DNA from: Erysipelotrichia bacterium
GTDB lineage: Bacteria; Bacillota_I; Bacilli_A; Erysipelotrichales; Erysipelotrichaceae
Assembly: GCA_018333955.1 (NCBI GenBank)
Contig: JAGXSD010000030.1
Coordinates: forward strand, 85,760-149,759
Direction: 5' to 3'
Length of the DNA stretch: 64,000 bases
A model generated the notes under the pieces. The model did no database searches. It saw only the letters and a program-made list of their open reading frames with translations, and had not been told where the DNA came from. How positions within the stretch are numbered: the stretch's first letter is position 1; every line of letters starts with the position of its first letter. The position numbers and the translations under genes are program-made. Positions 19,360 through 27,531 of this stretch are shown piece after piece.

Positions 19360-19405
19360 GAAATCGTTTTCGTAAATATTATATCATGCTGTAAAGCGCT
19401 TACAA
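19360..19405 (-). promoter_or_regulatory. Promoter and two operators of the cytosolic GH16 gene
   Basis: Minus strand -35 TTGTAA (19400-19405), 16-nt spacer, -10 TATAAT (19378-19383). TGTAAAGCGCTTACA (+ strand, 19390-19404) covers the -35 and spacer; GAAATCGTTTTC (19360-19371), one base from the perfect palindrome, lies between the -10 and the GGAGG site. Confidence 0.78.
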
Positions 19406-19424
19406 GACTATATTGAGAATAAAA

Positions 19425-19446
19425 GAAAAAAAGGAGAAATCTCCTT
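19425..19446 (-). terminator. Terminator overlapping the stop of the LacI-family gene
   Basis: Minus strand AAGGAG, loop ATTT, CTCCTT (stem 19431-19446) followed by a run of seven T. The stem enters the stop codon of the regulator gene. Confidence 0.85.
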
Positions 19447-20446
19447 ATTTATCTTTGACTCTTGAAGTGGATGAGCGAACTATAAGTTTTGTTGGAATGA
19501 GCGTCTTAACCTCAACTCGCTTATTATTAATCCGTCGATGAAGTATCTGAGCTAAGGTCTTTCCAATCGATTTACGATCTTGTTTTACTGTAGTTAAAGT
19601 TGGGTGAGTATGTTTCGCAAGTTCTATATCATCAAACCCAATAACTGAAACATCTTCTCCAACTTTTAGTCCACGCTCACTGATTGCACGATAAGCACCT
19701 AATGCTGTTAAGTCACACATAGCAAATACTGCTGTAGGTGGATTTGGCAAGTCTAACAACTGCTGCATGCACTCATATCCTGATTGGCTATCATATTCAG
19801 GTGCTTCAATCACTAAATTAGGATCATAAGGAATTCCTGCCATTTTTAGACCTTCAAGGTAGCCCGATAATCGCTCTGATCCGGCTAATGTTGAAGGTGG
19901 ACCCGCAATATGTGCTATGCGACGATGACCTAATTGAACCAAGTGGTCAATGGCTAACATACTCCCATGATGATTATCTGAATATACTAAAGGGATTGAA
20001 TTGTATGGGACATCTGTGGTTACACACTTAATTTCACTATCAAATAGTGCTGTTAAATCTGTATCCATCATATCAGCGGTCACCACAAAAACACCATCTA
20101 CGTTTCTAACTTGACAACGTTTCAAATATCCAATGTCACCACCAGAAATAAACACTACATCATAGCCTAAACTTTCAATTTCACGCTTAAATGCCTCAAG
20201 AACCCCTGAGAAATAGTTATGTTCAAGACCAATGTTTAAATGTTCAGAATAAACGATGCCAATTAGCCATGTGCGTTTGCTACTTAAAGCTCTTGCGCTA
20301 GAATTGGGTATGTAGCCAACTTCTTCCACGATCTTTAAAATACGCTCTTTAGTGGCATCGCTTACTTCAGTATAATTGTTTAAGACTTTGGATACTGTCG
20401 CTGTAGACACTCCTGCAAGTCTTGCTATTTCTCTTATGTCTACCAC
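19445..20446 (-). CDS. LacI-family transcriptional regulator of the glucan locus
   Basis: 333 aa, GTG start at 20446 with GGGAGG 7 bp upstream. The N-terminal helix-turn-helix reads MVDIREIARLAGVSTATVSKVL; the hinge and a periplasmic-binding-type sensor domain follow (GYIPNSSARALSSK to the end, with the effector-domain motifs AHIAGPP and VIGFDD). It sits at the end of the locus whose promoters all carry LacI-type palindromes, so it is the best candidate repressor, probably released by a laminari-oligosaccharide. I see no matching palindrome at its own promoter. Confidence 0.9.
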   Translation of the reverse strand: MVDIREIARLAGVSTATVSKVLNNYTEVSDATKERILKIVEEVGYIPNSSARALSSKRTWLIGIVYSEHLNIGLEHNYFSGVLEAFKREIESLGYDVVFISGGDIGYLKRCQVRNVDGVFVVTADMMDTDLTALFDSEIKCVTTDVPYNSIPLVYSDNHHGSMLAIDHLVQLGHRRIAHIAGPPSTLAGSERLSGYLEGLKMAGIPYDPNLVIEAPEYDSQSGYECMQQLLDLPNPPTAVFAMCDLTALGAYRAISERGLKVGEDVSVIGFDDIELAKHTHPTLTTVKQDRKSIGKTLAQILHRRINNKRVEVKTLIPTKLIVRSSTSRVKDK

Positions 20447-20961
20447 AATAGGACCTCCCCTAAGCTGTGAAGCCGAAGTTGATAAATCATCAATTATTTC
20501 CCTTAAAAATAACTGATGAATGTTCTTAAGTTACTTAAATGATTGACTAAAACCTTATTACAGTCAATAGGTCACGAATAAAATTTTCCAAAATGGGTCA
20601 AATCTTACAATATTAACCATTCAGTAACATTTATGGCAAACATTTAATCTGTATCATTTTAAGATTCTTTCAATCTTTTAATTCAATTGTTCATTTCTTA
20701 GAATACTAAATTGAAATTAATACTTCATCATTATCACCCACACTAATTCTAGTTAAATCTATCTTAATTAAATTTAATTGATTAAATTATGTGATAAAAG
20801 TGATTATCAACATTATACACCTCTTTATTCGTTTGTATAGAAGTTTATTAAAGTGAAGGTGCGAATGAAGGGACTCAATTCCACCGTAAAGATACATTAT
20901 ACCGCTTAGACCCAATGAAACAATCTTAAAAATGTCAACTTATATGATGAACTAAATAATC
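20447..20961. other. AT-rich intergenic region with no supported gene
   Basis: About 510 bp between the LacI-family gene and the tRNA terminator. It is very AT-rich (for example 20761-20810) and has stops in all frames. One less AT-rich island on the plus strand (20852-20931) reads SEGANEGTQFHRKDTLYRLD before a stop; it looks like the 3' end of a decayed gene but is too short to assign. Confidence 0.5.
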
Positions 20962-20987
20962 AAAAAAACCACCATTGAACATGGTGG
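20962..20987 (-). terminator. Second terminator downstream of the tRNA cluster
   Basis: Minus strand CCACCAT, loop GTTC, AATGGTGG, followed by seven T. It lies about 150 bp beyond the last tRNA. Confidence 0.75.
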
Positions 20988-21095
20988 CTGATACAAGGGG
21001 GTTGATTTAGGAGTAAGGAAGAAAAATGATAAAGTTAGATTCTGCCTTGTATATAAATATCATACACAATCATTGTGATATGCGTGTGAAAAGCA

Positions 21096-21118
21096 AATAA
21101 AAAGTCGAATATTTCGAC
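21096..21118 (-). terminator. Terminator immediately after tRNA-Ala
   Basis: Minus strand GTCGAA, loop ATA, TTCGAC (21104-21118) and then TTTTTATTT. It starts 17 bp after the tRNA 3' end. Confidence 0.75.
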
Positions 21119-21134
21119 CGTTTTTTCGTAAATA

Positions 21135-21210
21135 TGGTGGAGCTGAAGGGGCTCGAACCCTCGACCTCTACGCTGCCAGCGTAGCGCTCTTCCATCTGAG
21201 CTACAACCCC
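21135..21210 (-). tRNA. tRNA-Ala (anticodon GGC)
   Basis: 76 nt with encoded CCA. The acceptor GGGGTTG pairs with CAGCTCC, the anticodon stem CTACG/CGTAG closes loop CTGGCAG, and the T-arm has GGTTCGAGCC. It is the last of three tRNAs read on the minus strand. Confidence 0.95.
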
Positions 21211-21224
21211 ACAACGTAAAACCA

Positions 21225-21301
21225 TGGCGCGCTCGACAGGACTTGAACCTGCAACCTTTTGAATCGGAATCAAATGCGCTATCCAATTGCGCCACGAGCG
21301 C
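21225..21301 (-). tRNA. tRNA-Arg (anticodon CCG)
   Basis: 77 nt with encoded CCA. The anticodon stem TTTGA/TCAAA closes loop TTCCGAA, giving CCG for the CGG codon. T-arm GGTTCAAGTCC; acceptor GCGCTCG pairs with CGAGCGC. Confidence 0.95.
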
Positions 21302-21309
21302 AAATAAGA

Positions 21310-21384
21310 TGGTGGACGCTAAGGGATTTGAACCCCTGACCCTCTGCACGTCAAGCAGATGCTCTCCCACTGAGCTAAGCGTCC
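21310..21384 (-). tRNA. tRNA-Val (anticodon GAC)
   Basis: 75 nt with encoded CCA. The acceptor GGACGCT pairs with AGCGTCC, the anticodon stem TCTGC/GCAGA closes loop TTGACGT, anticodon GAC for GTC/GTT. First tRNA of the cluster after the promoter. Confidence 0.95.
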
Positions 21385-21393
21385 ATCCATAAA

Positions 21394-21434
21394 GTGTGCT
21401 ATTGAATTTTAGCACACAGATGGTTTTCTTTCAA
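21394..21434 (-). promoter_or_regulatory. tRNA operon promoter overlapping an 8-bp inverted repeat
   Basis: Minus strand -35 TTGAAA (21429-21434), 17-nt spacer ending TGTGC, -10 TAAAAT (21406-21411), giving an extended -10 TGCTAAAAT. The inverted repeat GTGTGCTA/TAGCACAC (21394-21417) flanks the -10. It may also act as a weak terminator for the upstream smr gene, which stops at 21435. Confidence 0.65.
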
Positions 21435-21668
21435 TCACTTCTTTGCTTTTATAAGATAACTTGTTTGTCCTGGATTAATTGATTTAATGACTCTTTCAAT
21501 CCGATGATGGCGATAACTTAACACTAAATCTTTAATCACGTGACCGCCTTGATACCCATGAATTATAACAAGCTCTGTCGTCTCTTTCCCAAGATTGTCT
21601 AAGGTATGATCTAAAAGCTTTTTGGCTTCTACTTTAGTGCAATGATGTAAATCAAGTGTCGCAATCAT
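21435..21668 (-). CDS. Stand-alone Smr-domain protein
   Basis: 77 aa. It is almost exactly one Smr domain: LDLHHCTKVEAKKLLD at the N-terminus is the LDLHG-like motif and LVIIHGYQGGHVIKDLV is the core HGxGxG-like loop (here HGYQGG). Smr domains of MutS2 and related proteins bind or nick nucleic acids, and recent work links them to ribosome rescue. The stand-alone form is small. It overlaps the upstream membrane-protein gene by 4 bp. Confidence 0.75.
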   Translation of the reverse strand: MIATLDLHHCTKVEAKKLLDHTLDNLGKETTELVIIHGYQGGHVIKDLVLSYRHHRIERVIKSINPGQTSYLIKAKK

Positions 21669-21976
21669 GTGCGCTTTCTTAATGCATGTGCCGTAATCGC
21701 AAAAGCACTATAAGACACAAACGCAGCTAAGACTATAAGGAAAAATGAAAAGCGATTCACAAATAGTGCACTTGTAGGGGAAAGACCATTTAAGCGCATG
21801 GCGAAATAAATCCCTGCAGCCACAAACAATAAGCCACCATGCCAGTAATGTAATTTCTTAAAGATTCTTTTGAATATTGCCATCAATAAGAAGAATGCAA
21901 AACTTATGACAAATGGTGTCACAAAAAGAATGATGTATTCTTGATATTCTCTGATGTATCTTAGTAATGTGTTCAT
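21665..21976 (-). CDS. Small three-span membrane protein, unknown function
   Basis: 103 aa. Hydrophobic segments lie at about residues 14-34, 45-60 and 70-95. I do not recognise a family. The gene has GGAG 9 bp before the ATG and an extended -10 TGGTATAAT further upstream (around 21997-22005), so a normal leadered promoter. It is co-transcribed with the Smr gene. Confidence 0.65.
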   Translation of the reverse strand: MNTLLRYIREYQEYIILFVTPFVISFAFFLLMAIFKRIFKKLHYWHGGLLFVAAGIYFAMRLNGLSPTSALFVNRFSFFLIVLAAFVSYSAFAITAHALRKRT

Positions 21977-22015
21977 AAAAATTCTCCGTGCTAATTATAC
22001 CACGAGATGACTGGT

Positions 22016-23221
22016 TTAGAAATTAAACATCAACCACTCAGGTCTAAAGATCATTAGAATTCCTAGGATGACCATAATAGTCCCCCCAATAATTCCTGAG
22101 AACTTAGAATATTTAGTGGATAATCCTGTTAAGTGGAATGTCTTCATCGCAATAAAGAAAACCACTAAATCATCAATGAGGAAGAATAAAACATAAAGTA
22201 ATAAGTAACCAATCGTTTGAAGAGTATCTAATCCATTTAATGCGAGGACTTGGGTAAAGATGATTGGAAGTCCTGCAGAACATAATAACTCAACAAGATT
22301 AACTGAAATCGCAAGTCCCATGATCCCAACTATGGCAAGTAAGAATGTCTTTTCACTTGTGATCGCTTGAATGCGTTTTGATAGTTTTCGACGTTGATCA
22401 ACATCCACCACTTCACAACCATCATCTGGTTTTTGAGTGAGTGCTTTTTTAAGGTTCCATCCTCCACCACCAATCGCAACCGCTCCGATTAGAAGTCTTA
22501 AATAAATGACTGATCCGAAAAGCAACGTGATATTTAACCAACTTAACATGAAGAAGAAATACATGATGGCGGACGTTGCTAAAAAGACTATTCCAAGAGT
22601 CCACATCTTCCAACGTTCTTTCACATGCACAAGCATACTAATGAGTAGTAATAAAACCCACATCGCACATGGATTGAATCCATCGAGAGTTCCCATGAAG
22701 ATTGCTAATAATGGTAGTGATACTGTAGCAGCATCCACTTCACCAATAAATGGTAATTTAAACTTACCTCCAGAGATGATACTTCCATCTCCTTCACCAG
22801 GCTCAACAATCCCTAACATTTCCCCAACAATATCACGAACATAATTGTTTTTTGAAAATTCTATGGCTTCTTCAATTCCTTCCACAACACCTTCGTTATA
22901 CCCAATAAATGATTGTCTTCCCACTATCACATAAGGAACACTACGAATGGGTGTTGAAAGAAGATCTTCAACTTTTCGTGCAACTTCTTGACCGTCTTTA
23001 TCAACACTGATTTCATAACGATGAATGGTGATGAGTGGATCTTTTTCAAGTTCATCAAAATAAACTTTCATTTGACCACAGTAATAACAGGTTTCAGAAT
23101 AGAAATAGTAAATATTTACTTTATTTTGATTTGCATAAATGGTGGTATTCACTTGCAGTAAAATTAAAATGAATACTATGGTATATAGAAACCATGTTGA
23201 TAGTTTTTTAAACATGGACAA
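22016..23221 (-). CDS. Thioredoxin-like domain fused to a CcdA/DsbD-type membrane electron carrier
   Basis: 401 aa. An N-terminal membrane segment or signal (about 8-28) leads to an extracellular thioredoxin/glutaredoxin-like domain (about 33-125) with the redox motif CYYC. The C-terminal half has six or seven membrane spans of the CcdA/DsbD type, with the conserved cysteines in FNPCAMW and VELLCSAGLP. This architecture passes electrons from the cytosol through the membrane to reduce extracellular disulfides. It overlaps the small thioredoxin gene upstream (14 bp), which could be its cytosolic electron donor. Confidence 0.8.
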   Translation of the reverse strand: MSMFKKLSTWFLYTIVFILILLQVNTTIYANQNKVNIYYFYSETCYYCGQMKVYFDELEKDPLITIHRYEISVDKDGQEVARKVEDLLSTPIRSVPYVIVGRQSFIGYNEGVVEGIEEAIEFSKNNYVRDIVGEMLGIVEPGEGDGSIISGGKFKLPFIGEVDAATVSLPLLAIFMGTLDGFNPCAMWVLLLLISMLVHVKERWKMWTLGIVFLATSAIMYFFFMLSWLNITLLFGSVIYLRLLIGAVAIGGGGWNLKKALTQKPDDGCEVVDVDQRRKLSKRIQAITSEKTFLLAIVGIMGLAISVNLVELLCSAGLPIIFTQVLALNGLDTLQTIGYLLLYVLFFLIDDLVVFFIAMKTFHLTGLSTKYSKFSGIIGGTIMVILGILMIFRPEWLMFNF

Positions 23222-23468
23222 ACTCCTTTAGGATGGTATCTTTGTTTAGCTCCCCACTCATGCGTTTAATAACTTGACCTTCCTCATCTAAAATCATAAA
23301 GACAGGAAGAACTTTGAGTGGTTCATATTGGGATGCTAATGCTTCCTCTTCATCAATATCAATAAATTGTGGTTGAAACATCGGATGATCTTTTTGTATT
23401 TTGTGAATGGTGCTCTTCACAATTAAACAAGCTGGACACCATATCGCACTCAGGATAATAACTTTCAT
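23208..23468 (-). CDS. Small thioredoxin-family protein
   Basis: 86 aa, no signal. The active site IWCPACLIVK has the CxxC pair near the N-terminus, followed by the strand FIDIDEEE and the conserved-type turn VLPVFMILD (cis-Pro region). It is shorter than standard thioredoxin (about 105 aa). It overlaps the cysteine desulfurase gene by 4 bp and the CcdA fusion by 14 bp, so the three form one coupled redox operon. Confidence 0.82.
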   Translation of the reverse strand: MKVIILSAIWCPACLIVKSTIHKIQKDHPMFQPQFIDIDEEEALASQYEPLKVLPVFMILDEEGQVIKRMSGELNKDTILKEFVHV

Positions 23469-24562
23469 TGGATTACCTTCTTTATAACTTGAACAAATGA
23501 ATCGATATCTGATTCACTTGTAAGATGAGATAATGAAACGCGTAGTGACGATGTAGCACAATCCATGTTTTCACTTACTGTTAATACAGCTTTTGATACA
23601 TTTTCTTGACCACTACATGCACTACTTGCACTAACATAAAATCCATGATTTGAAAATTGATTTACTAGCTCATGTCGATCATGATGCATGAAAGATAGGT
23701 TGCATATATGTGGAACTCCAACATGTGGTGTATTCACATGGACTATTTTTAAAGCATCACATTTTTGTGTTAATTGATTTCTCAACTGAGTCACTATAGA
23801 GATTCTAACCTCTAAGTCTTCAAGTGCTTCAATCACAGCTTGCGCAAATCCTACAATAAGAGCATTAGGTGGGGTTCCAGAGCGTAATTTTGACAAGCTT
23901 CTTCCACCATAAATTAAGGGCCTTATATCATCCTTCATCAAAACACATGCTCCTATCCCTTTAGGCCCATAGATCTTATGTGATGAAAAACTAGCATAAG
24001 TGACATTATTGAAGTCAACTGGTATTTTCCCGACAGCTTGAGTCATATCGCTATGAAGTGGAACTCCATAATCATCACAAATGGCTTTGATGGCCTTCAG
24101 TGGATGTACAAGTCCTGTTTCACTTTCGACCGCAATGACACTTACACATAATGTATCTTCTCGAATTAGCTTTTTAAGTGCTTCAAGATCCAGTTTCCCA
24201 TGAAGATAAGGAATAAAGTCTAACTCATAGCCTAATTTCTGTAACTCTCCAAGTGGTGATATAACTGAGTGATGTTCAAGTGACGTAGAAATAATATGTC
24301 GCTTATGTGGATTAGACTTCGCAAGTCCAAACAAGATCATATTATTCGATTCTGTCGCCCCTGAAGTAAATACTAGGGATTCACTTGGAATATTTAACAG
24401 TGATGCCATCTTACTAATATAGCTTAAAACAACTTCTTTTGAGCGCAAAGCAAAAGCATGCTTGGCATTGATGTTCGCAAAATATTCACGTTCAATACGG
24501 TGCATGTGCTCTAAGACTGTTAAAGATGTTGGCGTGCTCGCACTATAGTCTAGATAAGTCAT
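23465..24562 (-). CDS. Cysteine desulfurase (NifS/IscS family)
   Basis: 365 aa from the ATG at 24562; an in-frame ATG at 24571 adds MCV. Class V aminotransferase fold: start TYLDYSASTP, FTSGATESNN for PLP phosphate binding, the PLP lysine in SSHKIYGPKG, and the active cysteine loop SSACSG. It mobilises sulfur from cysteine for Fe-S clusters or thio-tRNA. No ribosome site precedes either start, but TGCTAAAAT ends 7 nt before 24562, so the message may be leaderless. It heads the operon with the two thioredoxin-like genes. Confidence 0.9.
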   Translation of the reverse strand: MTYLDYSASTPTSLTVLEHMHRIEREYFANINAKHAFALRSKEVVLSYISKMASLLNIPSESLVFTSGATESNNMILFGLAKSNPHKRHIISTSLEHHSVISPLGELQKLGYELDFIPYLHGKLDLEALKKLIREDTLCVSVIAVESETGLVHPLKAIKAICDDYGVPLHSDMTQAVGKIPVDFNNVTYASFSSHKIYGPKGIGACVLMKDDIRPLIYGGRSLSKLRSGTPPNALIVGFAQAVIEALEDLEVRISIVTQLRNQLTQKCDALKIVHVNTPHVGVPHICNLSFMHHDRHELVNQFSNHGFYVSASSACSGQENVSKAVLTVSENMDCATSSLRVSLSHLTSESDIDSFVQVIKKVIQ

Positions 24563-24629
24563 CACACACATTTTAGCAAAGACTCATCAGAATTACTACA
24601 AACTATATAAAAGAAAGTCTCTTGAACTG

Positions 24630-25595
24630 TTAAGAGGATGTTAAACAAACACATACCCCTTCAAGAACTTGTGTTTCACACAGATATTCTAATGACCCAT
24701 TATCTAGTCTTTTAAAAATCACACACCGATCATCATCATGATTTAAGACACAAAGGTGCTGTTCTTGATTGATTAGATTAAAATCTCGAGGTTGTTTCCC
24801 ATAGGTTGATACACGAGATTCAAAATGGAGATGACCTTTCTCATCCACAAGAAAATGAGTAATTGAATCATGCCCACGGTTTGAGGTATAACAATGTCTT
24901 CCATCGTGAGTGATTCTAATCGCTGCAGCCCAAGGAGTTTTGAACTGTGGAGGATAACTTGAAGTTTTATGTTTAATCACAAGCCCATCTTGACTTAAAT
25001 CACATGTAAATACTTCACCACTCAACTCTGCTAAGACATATAAGATTGGTTTTGTAGGGTGCTTGACGGCATGTCGAGGTCCACATCCTTGTGGAAACTG
25101 ACTTTCCCAGAGCAATTGATATTGTGTCCCATCAAATCTAAATGCACGAACACAATCAAGCCCTAAATCACACATGATTAATGCATCAATGGAAGCTTCA
25201 TAACCGACATAGTGAGCCTTTGAACCATGCGGGAATTTAATTGTTTGAAGATGATTTAAGATATCATGATTATATGATGCAATCATGATGTGTCCTTGAT
25301 GATAGTTAGCAGTGTAAACATGCTTTATGTGTGAATTAACACTGATGTGACAAGGGACCTTCTCTTCAAGTAATAGCATATCCTTGATGACACCATCACT
25401 AATGAGCACCATGCCTGCTTGCTCTAGTACTGATCCCACACTAAAAACTACGTTTTGATCAACGCATAAGTAAGTAGGATTATCTAACTTCACATAAGGT
25501 GAACTTGTGATTGAATGGTTGGATGGATCAAACTCAATCTTCATGATTCCCGATGAACCACGCTTAGTATAAGATCCACTTAAAAACGAACTCAC
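24630..25595 (-). CDS. Lactonase-family beta-propeller (6-phosphogluconolactonase YbhE type)
   Basis: 321 aa, no signal. The seven-bladed lactonase family shows GSYTKRGSSGI at the N-terminus, CGPRHAVKHP in the middle and YTSNRGHDSI plus GKQPRDFNL near the C-terminus. Family members hydrolyse 6-phosphogluconolactone, although many remain untested. It overlaps the PspC-domain gene by 4 bp. Confidence 0.8.
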   Translation of the reverse strand: MSSFLSGSYTKRGSSGIMKIEFDPSNHSITSSPYVKLDNPTYLCVDQNVVFSVGSVLEQAGMVLISDGVIKDMLLLEEKVPCHISVNSHIKHVYTANYHQGHIMIASYNHDILNHLQTIKFPHGSKAHYVGYEASIDALIMCDLGLDCVRAFRFDGTQYQLLWESQFPQGCGPRHAVKHPTKPILYVLAELSGEVFTCDLSQDGLVIKHKTSSYPPQFKTPWAAAIRITHDGRHCYTSNRGHDSITHFLVDEKGHLHFESRVSTYGKQPRDFNLINQEQHLCVLNHDDDRCVIFKRLDNGSLEYLCETQVLEGVCVCLTSS

Positions 25596-25798
25596 GACAG
25601 ATCCCCTTTATTTGGTAATGCTATCCATAAGATTAAGTAAGGAACCACCCCAATTCCACTTAGTCCAATGACAATCGCAACAATTCTAACTAAAGAAACA
25701 TCAATCTTTAAGTTTTCTGATAAACCTGCACATACTCCACCGATAATAGCTCCCTCGCTAGTTTTATAAAAGCGAGTATTTGGATCATGATATGCCAT
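25592..25798 (-). CDS. PspC-domain small membrane protein
   Basis: 68 aa. Nearly the whole protein is one PspC domain: FYKTSEGAIIGGVCAGLSE, then DVSLVRIVAIVIG and one membrane span IGVVPYLILWIALP. PspC proteins take part in envelope-stress sensing. The ATG has AGGAGG upstream and an extended -10 TGATATAAT further up. Confidence 0.85.
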   Translation of the reverse strand: MAYHDPNTRFYKTSEGAIIGGVCAGLSENLKIDVSLVRIVAIVIGLSGIGVVPYLILWIALPNKGDLS

Positions 25799-25831
25799 AA
25801 TGAGATCCTCCTTGTTTTCTCTCTCATTATA

Positions 25832-26464
25832 TCAAATTCCTTTCAACCATGATAAATGAATCGCAAAAACACAACATGTCACATGATATCCTTGATGCTC
25901 TAGAATTTCTTTGCATGTAAACAATGAATGACCTGTGGTCAACACATCGTCAAAGAGTACAACATGTTTTGATGGAGTTAAAACAGAAGATACGAATTCA
26001 AATTGGGTTAAGACTCGTTCTTTCTTTTTCATCTTTTTTTGATCTTGACTAGACACTTTGATTAGTAATTCATAAGGGGTAACCCCTATTAGACTCAATG
26101 CATGCTTTAAAGGATGAAATCCGCGCTCACTAGTTTTTTGTTGAGATGAAGGTACTATGATTACAATCTTATTTTTGATAAGTTTTTTGATGTGTTTATG
26201 GTATGGGAAAAATAGACATCCCCCTAAAGGTACATCCCTATGTTCTTTATATCGAAACATGAGGGACGCAATCTCGGGAGTATATGGGGTTAAGTAATGA
26301 ATCATATTCTGTTTAATTCTAATCTGTTTTAGTTTTCCACTTAAACACACCTCATGTTCTTCACACAAGTAATCATGACGAATTAAGAACGAAAAATCAT
26401 AGGATTGAAGTGGTTTTAAACACCATAGGCAATGCGATTGGCGTTTTGGAGTGTTTGAATGCAT
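25832..26464 (-). CDS. comFC: ComFC-like phosphoribosyltransferase-fold competence protein
   Basis: 210 aa. An N-terminal zinc-type CLWC motif and further Cys (YLCEEHEVCLSGK) precede a phosphoribosyltransferase fold with the PRPP signature VVLFDDVLTTGHSL. ComFC supports DNA uptake during natural transformation. The gene overlaps comFA by 49 bp and has GAGGT before its ATG. This is the canonical comFA-comFC order. Confidence 0.85.
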   Translation of the reverse strand: MHSNTPKRQSHCLWCLKPLQSYDFSFLIRHDYLCEEHEVCLSGKLKQIRIKQNMIHYLTPYTPEIASLMFRYKEHRDVPLGGCLFFPYHKHIKKLIKNKIVIIVPSSQQKTSERGFHPLKHALSLIGVTPYELLIKVSSQDQKKMKKKERVLTQFEFVSSVLTPSKHVVLFDDVLTTGHSLFTCKEILEHQGYHVTCCVFAIHLSWLKGI

Positions 26465-27531
26465 GAAGCGACCTCATCACTTTGTTCTGAAACTAGAAAG
26501 AATACATCGCCCACTGGAGCGCTCATATGTCGCCCCACTCGACCTGCAATTTGAACCAAAGAAGCTTCATCAAATACCTGATGATGAGCCATCAAGACCA
26601 TCACATGCACATTGTAGAATGTAACTCCACGTTCTAGTATGGTTGTGCAAACAAGTCTTCCTTCATCATTGTTACTAAAGCGTTGAATGATATCTTCTTT
26701 GTTTTGACTCTTGGATGTTAAAGATTCACATCGAAGAAGAAATGCTACCCGTTTCGCAAGCGCATGGGTTGGGACAAATATTAACCATTTCTTTTGTCTT
26801 TTTAATAAAACCAAAACCCAGAACATCATCCATGATCGATATGTTTTAATGACTTGAGGAATCATGAGAGGAACTCTTGTAGGCCTTTCATAACAAAAGA
26901 TATGTTCTAGTTTTGATTCCTTAATCAATTGGCGGTGTGATTGAGGAATGGTGGCACTCATCATGATGCATTGCTTTGAGTATGTTTGCGAAACTAAGTA
27001 TTCTAAATGAGGATTCCCTTTATAAGGGAAAGCATCCACTTCATCAAGGATTAAAACATCAAAACTTTGGTGATATCGAAAAGCTTGATGAGTGGTGAAT
27101 AGCACTAAATCCCCACTTAAATTTTCCGTATATCCCTCACACACCGCAATCACTGAAAGCTTTGGAAATACTTTTTGAAGCCGTGCTGTCAGTTCTAGAA
27201 CCACTTGACGTCGTGGTATAGCCCATCCTACTTTGTGTTGCTTATTCAGTCGATCTTTAATGAGTTCAAGCACAATCTCAGTCTTTCCCGCACCACATAC
27301 GGCTTCAAGTAATATGAGTTTTGAATTGGAACAACTCAACCTATGTGATACTTCTTTTTGTTTAGGAGTTAAATCAAAAGAAAGTTCAATATCCTCAATC
27401 AGATGAGTGGGAACACTGACTTCAATGGGTTCACTGACCATCACACTTAAACACGTTCGACATTTGATCTCTTGATGAAAGACAAAGAAAAGATCAGGAT
27501 GACTACTTTGACAACGTTCACATTTCCACAT
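26416..27531 (-). CDS. comFA: ComFA-like DNA-uptake helicase
   Basis: 371 aa. A four-cysteine zinc finger (CERC and CRTC, residues 4-30) is followed by a superfamily 2 helicase: Walker A AVCGAGKTE, the DEVD box LDEVDAFP, the motif MSATIP, and motif VI QIAGRVGR. ComFA pulls single-stranded DNA into the cell. The ATG at 27531 lies immediately after a hairpin whose 3' arm holds its ribosome site. Confidence 0.88.
   Translation of the reverse strand: MWKCERCQSSHPDLFFVFHQEIKCRTCLSVMVSEPIEVSVPTHLIEDIELSFDLTPKQKEVSHRLSCSNSKLILLEAVCGAGKTEIVLELIKDRLNKQHKVGWAIPRRQVVLELTARLQKVFPKLSVIAVCEGYTENLSGDLVLFTTHQAFRYHQSFDVLILDEVDAFPYKGNPHLEYLVSQTYSKQCIMMSATIPQSHRQLIKESKLEHIFCYERPTRVPLMIPQVIKTYRSWMMFWVLVLLKRQKKWLIFVPTHALAKRVAFLLRCESLTSKSQNKEDIIQRFSNNDEGRLVCTTILERGVTFYNVHVMVLMAHHQVFDEASLVQIAGRVGRHMSAPVGDVFFLVSEQSDEVASCIQTLQNANRIAYGV

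Noticed and set aside
20447..20961. Possible regulatory RNA or riboswitch upstream of the LacI-family gene
   Set aside because: I found no conserved stem pattern apart from the tRNA terminator; the region is simply AT-rich.
21035..21415. 126-aa open frame on the minus strand across the tRNA genes
   Set aside because: It is a readthrough of tRNA-Val, tRNA-Arg and tRNA-Ala sequences; the cloverleafs are unambiguous and there is no protein-like signal.
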